Positions 52,823 to 64,000 of a stretch of 64,000 nt of DNA are shown piece by piece. The translations under genes were made by a program, and so were the position numbers. Origin of the DNA: Linepithema humile (lineage: Eukaryota; Arthropoda; Insecta; Hymenoptera; Formicidae). Location: assembly GCF_040581485.1 (NCBI RefSeq), contig NC_090132.1, positions 4,599,001 through 4,663,000 of the forward strand. The letters run 5' to 3'. Within the stretch, counting starts at the first letter, position 1; every line of letters starts with the position of its first letter. The notes beneath the pieces were generated by a model. The model did no database searches, was not told the DNA's origin, and worked only from the letters and a program-made list of their open reading frames with translations.

Positions 52823-55800
52823 TTACAACTCGGTCGTGAGCGGCTCGGCCTTCTCGACGATCACGTGGAACTCCGTTTCTCGGTACAGCCTACCGTCCGG
52901 CACCACCATGGTTATCCGACTGTCGACCGGCGTGCCGGACGTCGCCGCCTCCCTGCCGATCACGCCGTTTTTCTTCGAGACCACGTCTGGCGCGTTGGTG
53001 GGCACGCTGATCCACTTCTTCCGGTTATTTCGTCGGCGTCTCCGGCAGCACCAGACGATCAGACACACGCACACTGTCAGGGCGAGAACGGCACCTACGA
53101 TAATTAGAATAAAAACGAGCATGGAACCGCCGAGCGAGCAGTGACGCGTCTCGTAGTCGCCGAAGCTCGTTGGCGCACCGTTTATTCCGCCGTCGAGACA
53201 CAGAAAAGTTTCCGGGGTCTCGTTAATAGGCTCCTGGGGTTGCGACTGCGGCGGCACGAGGGTGTTCTGCCGCGTGTAGAACCGCCAGTACACGTTCGTA
53301 TAGTTGAGCACGTTGTTCTTCCACACGGGCAACGTTTGGCAGTCGCAAGACTGCGTGATGAGGAGATTATCGAGCTCCGGCCGAAAGCTCGCGCGGTCGA
53401 ACATTAGCGAACCCTCCTCGAAGTTGTTCACGCTGTTGTTTTTGAAGATGAGATCGTGCGTCTGCGACGACGACGACGACGATGACGGCCTGTTCTCGCG
53501 ATCCGCGCGAATTCCCAGAAACGCGCCCACACTGATGCTGCCGAAGGTGTTATTTTTTACGATAACGGCGCCGCGCGCGGTCACGTCGAACGCCTCGGTC
53601 TCCAGACTGTCGATCGCGCAATTTTGTATCGCCACCGTGCGCGGACTCTTCACGATGAAAGCGTTGCTCCTCACGACGCCCAGCTTCACGCCGTCCAGCA
53701 TGAATTTATGGTAGACCTCGATGTCGTTCATCGTGCGGCTGGGCAGCTGATCGCCGAAGCTGCCGCCGATTACGTGGAAATAGCCGACGTCGAACTTCTT
53801 GAAGGCCTGCGCCTCCGTTATCTCGATGCGACAGTTGTCCAGTCGCAGGGTATCCGTGTGAATCAGATTGGCGAACGAGAAGGCACTCAGCTGACCGATC
53901 CGCACGTTCTCGAATATGATCGCCTCGACGTCGCCGCGGAACACGAAGCTCGGCATCACGTCGATGCTGCTGTTCCGCACGGTGATACGCGTACGCGTGC
54001 TTTGCGTCGATAGCTCGAAGCTCTGTTTGACTAGAGTTAGATTCGCCACGTTCACGAGATCCACCGATCGCAGCCCGGTCATCGTGGCCAGGCTCGAGTT
54101 CGCGAGTATCACAGATGAGCAGTTGCTCACCATTATCCTGCTGGTGTGCGGACTCAGCTGTCTGTCACCGTCCGTGGTCAAAATCAATTCCTGCGGGTTG
54201 AAATCATTTTTTTATTAGAATTTCCTGTACCTAAACATTTATACTTATCTGTGTTTAACAAATATTTTCAAAAAGATATAAGGAAAATCATCCAAAAGAA
54301 CGCGGACATGATTGTCTACATAAATTGTTATACATAAAAGAGGAAGTGGACTATTGACTATTGGTTCAAATTATTTCAATTTAAAGATATAGATATCAGA
54401 AATAAAAATGTATTTCTAAAACAAGGATGTAGTTTGAGCAAGTCTGGGTAATAATATTTTCTCGCTGATAAACTAAGCTTTGTTGTTTTCAAGCGGAATT
54501 GTAGCGTTTGAATGCAGTTTGGTACAATGCAATGTGCTGGGGGAGGGGAGGGCCTAATAGGGGTCGAATAGCCATAATTGTAGGTCTAACTATCCTAATT
54601 ATTCGCGACGTGCGCACTCAGTCCCGCTAATTACCGCGAATAATGTCATTATAATCCCGAAGCAAGGGCCGACAGCTTAATTTCGTGACGTATCGCAATC
54701 GTCATTTCCGTTCGTCGAAAGATACGTCGCGGAGATTACGGACTCGAACGAAAGTCACGTTCTCTTGTTCCAATCAGGTTCTTTTTTTCCCCCTATCAGC
54801 TGTTTACGCGAATTTACATCGAACAGCCATCGTTTCTGTTGGATTTTCCGCTCTGGCGCGCGCTAATACGTGTTTGCCTCTGCATACGAATTAGATGACT
54901 GCGCGGGATTATCTGCCCCACGTGAACTCGTCACGTGTCGCGCACGTAAACGATGCTCTACGATATCGAACGTTAGACTGTTGTATTCGGTCGCGCGGAG
55001 GGTGGAATCGAAGATAAAAGCGACACCGATAACTTTGCGGAGCCTAGTTCTCGCGTCGCGACGTATTTGTCGTCTCATTTATTCGCGCCCGCTGCAACTT
55101 TCGTTGCGACGTCGGAATGTCGACCGATAACGTTTGTCGACACATAGTGTATCGGACAGTTGATCGTGGAATGCACGTCTGCGGCTTTGATTGCTACAAA
55201 GAGGCCGCATGGAATATCTTGTATGCATCGCTCGAGGTCACGCTATTCTCATTAATTATCACACTCTTTCGTCTAATCGATTCCGCTTAAACGTTGAATT
55301 CCGAGGGGGGACGTCTGTCAATTTAAACGATACGATTTAAATAAATTCTCAAACGATTTTAAGATCAGGTTTCAAGAACATTCGTCATCTTTACCCTTTA
55401 AACTATTTTATTATATCAAAATGAATGTTTGCTGCAGGATTGTGTTCCGCTAATGAAGATAAAAATAAAAGAACGATCTGTGTCGTGGGATTGCAGTGAA
55501 ACAATGCGGAGTGATATGTGAGACTGAGTGTCTCTCCGCGCGCGTCGTACGGTCAAAATGAAGACAAAAAAGCGCGCCGATAAAAGAGAAGGGCCTTTAT
55601 GCTATTCTTTTTCAGGCACTGTCGTTCTTACGCATTAACGTCTTGCCTCATTCGTCCTTTCCTGCTTCTGTTTAAACTTCCCCTTTTGTTCTTGTTCCAT
55701 TGTCCACGGCTACTTTTGGACGCGCGATTTCGAGCGGAGATTATCAAACAACGTATTGTACCTGTCTCTACTGCGAACTGAAATCTACCTTTATCGCTCG

Positions 55801-58800
55801 CATCTCTGTCTGGGAAATTTACGGGGCCGGAGATTTATACGAAAAGTACCGAGACTCCCAGGTCCGACTTCAAGAATAATATTGTTCGGAAATATTCAAC
55901 CTTTTTCAATCGTATTTTACGCAAACTAGAAGGACGGGCAGCCAGAAATTATTAGCTTTAGATCCCGAAAAATCACAAAAGTACAATTGGCCGCTCGTGA
56001 CGGTTTGTCTATCCAACGATTTCCAGCATATAAAATTTTCAAGGTGAGTAGGTTTACCGTAGACCGAATCATTGTTGTAACTCTGCAGGATCCCGAAGGA
56101 GACTTGAGTTTTCTTTCACGAGAATTTTGCACGCCCGTGCGGAACGCGAAAGGCATGTAAAAAGTAGCGGCGCCGACGACGCTTTCCTTCGACCTTCAAA
56201 CAACGCGCCTTTATTCCGTTCATACTTTCTGCTTTAGTCACACTCAACTTCTCGAAGGATGTAGACTTCCTGTACTCCCCGGACATTTTCGCGCCGTCAC
56301 GTCTGAGCCCCGTATTCTTTTTCTCGCGCCGAGCTTGTGCGCTTGTCGATTACTAGCGGGAGCGCGATTCCCGGCGGGAATTAAACTCGAGCGCGCGTGT
56401 TAGTTCACCTCGAACTAGGTTTTCGACTTTTTGCATGTACGCCGTGCGATGTTTTCCCGAGTTACGAATTTGCGACGGAAATCTGCGGCGAAGCACCCGA
56501 TTACGTCGAGAGATAAATTGAGAGAAATTGCGAGCGATCTAATGCCGATTATGATTGTAATCGAAGGCGCCGTACGTTTCCTAACCGAAAAGCCTCGAAA
56601 ACTCATCGTTATGAAGATATGAATGAAAATGAAAACGATAATGGTTTAACGATAATGGTGGGATTAAGTTTATCTAGGAGACATGCGGTTGTCGAATCCT
56701 GCGCACGCGAGAAAGAAAGGGACGGGAGAGAACCAATCGAAAGCGGAAACGAGACGACGAACAGAAAGTGGCTGAAACGAAATCAAAAGCCCTTTTACGG
56801 TTTATAAAGATTTTACCCTCAACAATTCTGCCGCAGCGATGCCGAATTTGTTCGCAGAAAGTTTTCGCGCTGTCCGAATTCTCCATTCGCGTAATTCCAT
56901 TCGCGTTTAATAATTTCAAGTAGAGGAGAATGATCAGCGCCATTAGTTTCAACTAATTATTTAGCGCTGGTGCTAATTATGACAAATCCATCGGTGACAC
57001 ACGATTATCGCATTTCTGCTTTAATCAGCGCGACGACAGTGATTCGATTTGTTGAAAATACTGAATTTGAATTTTTACACGCACAATGCTTTATTAATTT
57101 CTCTCACAATTTAATTTCTATTATATTATCACCAACAAAGTAATGACGGTGTTATTTTGGAGAACGAGTGTCGTTTTAGTTCAACTCGATCGTGCATTTT
57201 TCATTCACGTTGATTTTCTTTATAACAATTGTACGGCACACCAGCTCGCGACATTACCATCGTTTTTCCATTTTCCGAGCATTTTCATAACCGCGCACAT
57301 CTCTTCTCAGTAAATGACACTCTTACGACCGTTACTTTTACATCCCTGACCGGGGGCGTTCTTTCTTTCGTCGTTCCGTGTCTTATTCCAACGTCTCTCT
57401 TGTTACGGCCAGGCGAGTAAGTTTAAGGTCGGGTTCGCTAAAAGGCTCGTTTAATTATTTACGTTCTCCGTCAATTATTCAATGCGCGACCAAGGACTTC
57501 GTACCAGTTTGCCAAAGGATCCGTCGATGGTTTCTCGTTGTTATAAGCGACCTTAAAGCGTTTCTGATTACTCTTAAATCAAGCTTTTTTTTATTAGTAG
57601 TCTCGGCTCAAACTGTCTTCGCAACTTTAGCAACACGAAATTTAGTCGCGAACATAAATTTGACAAACGAGTGCACTTCTATTTTTTGCTGTTTAAATTG
57701 TTATTTTCAATCCGTACTCTAGCTCATATTTTTCGCAAGATTTTTTAAGATGTTATGGACTATGCAAAAATAGTTTCAAAAAATATATGAATTAATTTAT
57801 TAAATCTAAATTTTTTGGCACACACTTGTCCTCCAAAACATATATTTCGATTTTATATTATCCAGATCAATTAAGATATTTTTTCCTTAAATTCCTTAAG
57901 ACTTCATGTATATTATATTCAGTTTTTAATTTCTTACCATAATTATTTTGCATTTAAAAAAGCAGCGTTTACTCAAAGAGACTAAGTTTTAATTTTGGAT
58001 ATTATTTCAAGATATCAATATTAATATTAAAATATATTTATTTATATTAGAATTTTGTTTCCGTTATATTTTCTTCGTACTCTCCATTGCAATGTGATTA
58101 TGATTTCACTTCACACATGTGATATGTCATCGATGATGAATGGGAAACGTTTTTGACCAATTAGCCGCGCAACAGAATTTCGAGCTATTTATATTTCTTA
58201 TCGTTAGCGCTTTCTTGTAATTCTCTCATTATTATATCTTCCGCCCGGCGATAAAACTATCATGCGCGATTTATTTTTTGCTCGTATCTACGCACAAGTA
58301 CAAGGTCAAAATTGTCTGCGTGTAAGGAACGTCTTTATAGATAGCTCGCTCGTCTTCTTTCGCTGGTTGTTTTGCAATGCGTACGCGAATTTGATCGGAT
58401 GGGTATTACGGTATTTTACCGGCGGAATCGCCGCCAGTGCGGCGGTATTCTCGTGCGCACGACGGGCACAAAGAACGCTTTATCGCGGACAACAATGACA
58501 GCGGGAGACGCTCGCTCGCGAGAACACGATGGTAACACTATCTCCTTCGTCCGGAGTTCGCGCGCGGTTAAAACAACGTCGTTGCACCGCGAAATATTTG
58601 CCTGTGCCGCGCTCAGAGCGGCGTTCCGATTAAATTTCCGTGGCGTACTCTACCCTCTTCGCGCGATGAATACGAGACTCGTTTACGTTAGACCGCGTAC
58701 CGCGGTGCCGGAATTATTCCCGTGTGAAATTGATAAAATCTCGGAATTTTAAATCAAATAACGCGAGGGACTTTAATTGTAGTAACAAGGGTTGATTGTT

Positions 58801-59698
58801 TTATCTCGTCGTGTAATCGTGAAGCGCGATATATATTCGCGCGGCCATCTCCCCCGAACCGCATTCATTACTTCCTTATCGCGCTACTTCAACCCCGTAC
58901 CACGCGCGTTGCTGCATTCTTTATCGCGGCAGTAAAAGGCGGAAGTCGGATAGGGTAACGTTCGCGGTAGGAGAGAGAGACGCAGAAACGGAGGCGGAAA
59001 CTTTTGCCAAGTCGAATTTCAAACTCTCATCACCGCGAGCGAGTTTCGAAATTTATTCAATAAATTCCGGTAGCAGAAAAAGCGATGATACTCGCGTTAC
59101 CCCGCCGTTCCGCTCCGTCAGCCGGGCGCGTACGGTTCGATTTAACGAAAACCGACAGCTTCCGCTCGCGGCGCGTGACGAAGGAAGTCGCCTCGCGCGG
59201 GGCGCGCGATTTCTCAACTCCGGCGGTGCTCGTTTATCGCGATATCGCGTTGTGATTATGAGTCATTCGTGCCGCCGGCACAGGTAGATGCCTCGTTCCT
59301 GATCGTGCTCCTTTAATATCGCGGATGGCCGGAAGCGCACCACGGGAGAAACGGACGAACGGTTGGACGGACGAACAGCTCGCGTGATCGTAGATCGCCG
59401 AGGGATCGGCCGCCATTTTTTTCCCGCCCGAGCGAATAGGGTGCGTGGTCGCCGGGGGATAAAAACGAAACATTTACGAGGGGTTGGAGAAGGATCGGAT
59501 CCATCCTTTCTCGCGCACCTATCTACCTGCCTCGCTTGCCTGCCTTTCTCGCCCGCGCGACCCCACCGATTTGCGTAAACACGCTCTAATTTATGGGGGT
59601 TTCCACCCCTCCGTCGCGGTTGGCAACCCCGCGATTTACGAGAACCTCCGCGTAACCGAGAGATTAGGCTCGTCCTGGCTGATCGCCTCTCCTTCTCT

Positions 59699-59768
<70 letters not shown>

Positions 59769-61054
59769 CTCCGACATCCCCGGTGTCCTTGCTCTGTCGT
59801 AACTAGGAACGGCAGAACGAGTCTCCGAGCGTGATTATTACTTTATCTCAATCTTTGTTGCCATCGCAACCTCGGGCGATACGCGGCGCCGAAGACGTCA
59901 TTGAGATCCCGAGGAAACATTTTCTCTTTCCTTCGTATTTTTTTCTTCCTATCCTTTTTTCCCCTCGCGACCGGCGGCGGAGATCGGGCTTTACGATTTT
60001 GCCATCGCACGAAACTACCCGCCCCCTTTATCTCCCCGTCGGGTAATTCGCAAATGGAATAACGTCCCCCGCGGAACAAAGAATGGGCAGACTGAGCCCG
60101 GTGTCGCATTGTCTGAGATTTTTCGGGCGATAGCGATAGCGTTCCCCGCCCGCGGTTTCCGCACGAATTCGCCGCTGCGAGATCTCGCCTGTCGTCGGAT
60201 CGTTCTGATCGTTTGAGGTGGAAGGGCAGCGAGAAAGATCGTAGACGCAGATCGGACGAGTCTCACCCGACCGGGCAAGGAAACCATTGGAATAAAAAGA
60301 ATCGAGTTAACCCTAAAACCCGACCCCAGGTTGAACGGTTCTACCGGAGAATAGACGCTTATAACATTTTACATGAACATCGCGATAAAATATCTAAAAA
60401 AAAACCATTAATATAGTCGATTTCTACGTGAAAGAAGAATATATGAAATATGAGAATAATGAATGAAAACGAAAGACATTAACTACTACTTTTTTAAGAG
60501 TTTAAAGAGTTGTCATATCATTCTGCCACTGAAACATATCAATTACACTCTCGGAATGTATGAGGTCACTGTATAAATTCAGAATCGGGTTACATATTTT
60601 CGTTCACGTTCAGAATTAGACTCCGAGTTAAACACGATGAGATTTCTCGGGAATACGAGAAGGGAAAATGCACTTCCTTGTCTCGGAGTCTCGGATGATA
60701 CGTGCCTAGATCTACGCTACTGATAACGAGGTATCTTTTCGCTCGCTATCTCCCTCGTGTATCCCGTCCGTCTCTCCGCGCGCGAGTTTCGTTGGAAGTG
60801 TTTGCCGACTTCTCGCGGTATCAAATAGGGGTTCAATCGAAAATCGATTCTCGCGCAAATACTTATCGGAGATAAGCTTGTGTCGAACCTACCTCGCCTT
60901 CCTCCTTGCAGTCGCAGGTCAATCTGCCATAGAGGTCGCAGGAGCAGGGCGGATAGTCGCACCTGTTGGTGGAATTGGTCAGGGCGCCCTTGAACAAGCC
61001 GCTCCAAAAGAGTCCTAAGATCGCGCTGCCTAACACATATTTCGTTGCTCCCAT
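52823..61054 (-). CDS. Type I membrane protein with LRR-like/beta-helix ectodomain, nested antisense in highwire
   Basis: Two exons, 61054-60893 and 54190-52823, are joined in phase 0 across a 6.7-kb intron (donor GCGAG|GTAGGT, acceptor TTTCAACCCGCAG) and give 509 aa. The ATG has a good context (GCAAAATGG). Residues 1 to about 25 form a signal peptide (GSAILGLFWSGLFKGA). A Cys-rich cap follows (CDYPPCSC, LTCDC). Residues about 70-290 carry repeats of roughly 20-25 residues of the type LRLDNCRIEITEAQAF or VAIQNCAIDSLETEAF, resembling LRR or right-handed beta-helix turns. There are about nine N-glycosylation sequons, a Ser run near 290, a second Cys group, a transmembrane helix at about 411-435 and a CCRRRRR stop-transfer. 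The roughly 73-residue tail ends in TTEL, a class I PDZ-ligand pattern. The main exon is much richer in GC than the highwire exons. It is probably a cell-surface receptor or adhesion protein; no named family is recognised. Confidence 0.82.
54191..60892. other. Intron of the nested gene (and of highwire)
   Basis: No supported exon on either strand. GC-rich patches occur at about 54600-55150, 56160-56420 and 58800-60300, AT-rich sequence elsewhere. Any highwire exon here would be on the plus strand. None of the open frames (for example 56431-56622 or 58372-58752) resembles the filamin-domain part expected next. Confidence 0.55.
59702..59764. repeat. Compound (TC)n(ATCT)n microsatellite
   Basis: About 39 bases of TC dinucleotides (59702-59740) run directly into six ATCT tetranucleotides (59741-59764). 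Confidence 0.95.
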
Positions 61055-64000
61055 TTTGCGCCTCTCACTTGCTCCCTCGTCCCCTCGTCTTCTGCCATAC
61101 GCTCAAAGGGTACCCTCTTCCTCCTCCCGTCGCTTCTTTATCACCGGCCGCCTTATGCCGAGCCGGCGCCAGGCAGCTCTGCGCCGAGCCGACCGCGGGG
61201 TCGCCTCGACATGTCTGTGCTGGAAATCTGCGCCGCCGAATCTGATGCTTTCAATTTTCGCAGCGATCGCCTTGACGTGCGATTAAATACTGATCGCGCT
61301 CGCGATTAATCCGCGTTCGCACCGCGAAAAGTTATCTCGAGCTGCGAGCGGTACGCCACGCGACGTTACGTGATTCGGTCATAATCCGCGCTCCACCTCT
61401 CGCTGAATTCATGTCTCTCGTTGACGACGACGATCGTCCGGCATGAGCGTTCCCGGAACTCATTCGAACTCGAACAGTCTTCTTCTATTACCTATAACAT
61501 TCGTCTGACGCCTCGCTTCCTCGCTGAAACGCTAGCGCGATCCAATTTTATCGGTGACAGCGTGCTGCAACGTTCTTGAACATCGCCACTTCGCCGTCAG
61601 AATCCTTCCTATCCTTCGATTTTATTCCTTCGGAAGCGCGCGATCTATCTGCAAGGATAAAAAAATTAGGAAATTTTGTGGCTATCTTTAGCATAAATTT
61701 TTTTATTATATTAATATATTGATGAATACGTATAATTTTTATCTTCGGTGCATCTCATTTATGATTTTGTTCTAAATTTTTAAGTAAATTTTTCCAGTAA
61801 ATTTTTTGTGAAATTTCCTTTGTGAAAATTGTTTCGTGGTTTTATTGAAAAGATGTCGTTCGACGATATCGAATGGTAACGTTTTTTGTTCTCTCTTTCA
61901 AAGTGATAAGTACCACGCGGCGTTATCGTGCTGAATCGTACAGTAACGAACGAACTGTTGAAAGTGTCCACGATACCTCTGAATCTAACGACAGCGTCGC
62001 AATATCCGATGATGATAATCCGCGATCTGCCACTCGGCTACTCTCTCTGTATACCGTTGCGTGACTAATCATGCCTACATTCCTGTGTTATCAAACTGCT
62101 CTCGCTCGACATGACGTGGTTCTGTTTATCGTGCAAATATGTCAACTATGCCGTTATTGTAAACTTTTCGCGTTAGCTTCCCGCGAACGTTCTTCTCGGT
62201 TGCTCACGATCGTTTCGCAACGTCACGACAAAGCTATCTTATTTCCTGGCTTTTAACACTAAAATTAGCAAATCAAAAAAGCAAATATCATAAAAAAAAA
62301 AAAATTTTTTTTTTTTAATTATGAGAAATTTAGAGCTAATATAAGTTTTGGAGACACATTGAAGTAAATAAAAAAATAATTGTGTTAATAAATTGAAAAA
62401 GAAGTATATAAATGACGTAAATCTGAAGAATTTCAAATTGCATTTTAACAGCAGATAAAATACAATACAGCGAAAGCGCATGTTACAGATAATATTATCA
62501 AGTTTAGAATCAATCGTCAAATATTAGACTTTGCTTCAACGGGAATCCCCGCATTGCGATGGTAACAAATACAATATTATTCCATCTCGAAGTTACACCT
62601 TGAAGTTACACAGTAAATAATACTTATAACTCGGGAAACTACCGCCATAGATAGCCAATGAAATGTATCTTTGATATCTTCGTTCTTTGGTGAAATAAAG
62701 TTTGGTCTATTTGGTCAGTAACAAAAAAGTGAAATGGCACGGTGGAAGCGAGCGGGATCGATAGACGTGAAAAGAGCATCGTGAATGAAAGGCAGTCTTG
62801 CTCAAAGGATTCGAGAAGAATTTCCCTTTACGGTCGAATCCTTCCACCGACGACCGCTCGAAATTTCTTCCGGTCCGTTTTTCAGCTCTTCGGCTTTTCG
62901 CTCTACTTTTAGGAGGAGATACCTCTCGCTATTAACACGGTGCTTTTGCTAAGCTAATTGCTCGTTAGATTAATCGGAATAGTTACGAAGAATTAAGCAA
63001 TTTCGTCAGATTAAAAAAAAAAATAGAATTCTGTTTTTTCAATTAATTGTTAAAAGCGCAACTTTTTTAAGTTCTTAAGATTTGTGTCAATTATATTTGT
63101 ACATCTAACACTTTCAAATTGAATTACTGCTAAGAATTAATAAGTTCTAGGTCGATTGACATATTTTTGAATTATATAACATTTCTATTTTTCATGAGAA
63201 TTTCCGTATTATTTTCTTAATTTCTTAACCTTTCATTTTTTGGAATTAATTAATTTTCCTCTTGCTATTTATCCTTCTTATTGTTATCGTCGTTTGTTTT
63301 CAATAAGGGAGATAATATCGCGTGAGAAAATTCATGCAATTCTGCACCGAGCTGTAGATCATTCTCAATTAACGAAAATTCGTTGCTCCTCGGCGTAACC
63401 GATGGCGAGATAGCAGGTGCGCGCGATTGTTCGTGCGCGATTAATTGACTGGCGGCGGGTCACATTGGACATCGGTGCTCGCGGCAACTATAACGAACAA
63501 GTAAAGCAGAGCGGAGAAATACAGTCAAACGGTGCATACAGTCAAAAAAAAAAGAGAGAAGAAATGCGAAAACGAATAGTTCGCTAACGTAATCGATGCG
63601 CGCAGGACAAACGAATGAGGTGGATCTCCGCGCGGTCTGACGATTAAATGTTTCGGCCCGTCTGATTTATACCTTCGTTAATGGATATTCATATATATTC
63701 GAGACTCGAGACCGGACAATCGGAACGGCTCGCGTATTTATCGCTCTACGAAACACAGCCGAATGGATAGATAGCGCTATATTCCCGTCCTCCTCCCCCG
63801 CATCTTCGACACGCGACAAGATGATAAGATACGAGGTGAGGGTGTGTGTAGGAGTAAATCGTTTCCGATTACGTGACTCTTCCTCCCGTTCGTAATGCCC
63901 CGTCGATTCACCGACGACGTATATACACACGCGGCAAGTCGTTCGACTTCTCGCACTCCGCTCCGGCTGGGCGCGACTCCCTTGGAATACCGTATGCGAT
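61055..64000. other. Upstream of the nested gene; no exon found
   Basis: The first 500-600 bases are GC/CpG-rich and probably include the 5' UTR and promoter of the minus-strand gene starting at 61054, though no core element was resolved. From about 61640 the sequence turns AT-rich. No highwire exon was recognised before the window ends. Confidence 0.5.
62292..62316. repeat. A13/T12 foldback
   Basis: Thirteen A residues are directly followed by twelve T residues, making a perfect self-complementary tract with no spacer. Confidence 0.9.

Noticed and set aside
52541..53107. 188-codon plus-strand open frame, briefly considered as a further highwire exon
   Set aside because: It overlaps the 3' part of the minus-strand membrane-protein gene in antisense and resembles no highwire domain.
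1..64000. tRNA, rRNA, known insect microRNA and CRISPR signatures
   Set aside because: I looked by eye for tRNA T-loop motifs, several conserved insect microRNA sequences and regularly spaced direct repeats and saw none; a covariance-model search could still find something.

Overview
The window looks like genomic DNA from an insect, most probably a hymenopteran such as an ant. The reasons are two intron-containing, clearly animal E3 ubiquitin ligase genes, CpG-rich patches set in AT-rich sequence, and abundant GA/CT microsatellites. The order is inferred from general character, not from a marker sequence. No bacterial, viral or CRISPR-type features were seen.

Right-centre (37.4-49.9 kb) is the gene-dense part. 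On the minus strand lies a complete ten-exon coding region for the RING and SPRY domain protein RSPRY1 (537 aa, ATG at 39806, stop at 37459). About 1.8 kb away, head-to-head on the plus strand, starts the orthologue of Drosophila highwire / human MYCBP2, the PHR-family giant E3 ligase. Sixteen consecutive exons (41576-49920) could be joined with matching splice phases and encode about 2,175 residues: the conserved N-terminus, RCC1-like repeats, a Cys-rich segment and both PHR domains. The filamin, DOC/APC10 and C-terminal RING-type parts are absent, so the gene must continue beyond base 64000.

Right (49.9-64 kb) is therefore best read as one highwire intron longer than 14 kb. A second gene sits inside it on the opposite strand: a two-exon gene (60893-61054 and 52823-54190) for a 509-aa type I membrane protein. 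It has a signal peptide, a Cys-rich cap, LRR-like or beta-helix repeats, one transmembrane helix and a C-terminal PDZ-ligand-like TTEL. I recognise no named family for it.

Left (1-36 kb) is gene-poor. At 35.7-35.85 kb a minus-strand gene begins with two very short coding exons and a start context close to the TISU element. A phase-compatible acidic exon 24.5 kb away (11048-11228) may be its third exon, so most of this region may be a large intron. Also present are one candidate plus-strand exon (17916-18070), a doubtful minus-strand open frame (19109-19411), a 647-bp segment bounded by diverged inverted repeats (27777-28423), a relic hAT-like transposon end (36150-36194), a diverged tandem duplication (21.46 and 22.57 kb) and many simple repeats.

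The two ligases may share a divergent regulatory region. No novel multi-gene system is evident. The strongest unusual items are the antisense nested receptor-like gene and the unidentified minus-strand gene with minute first exons.
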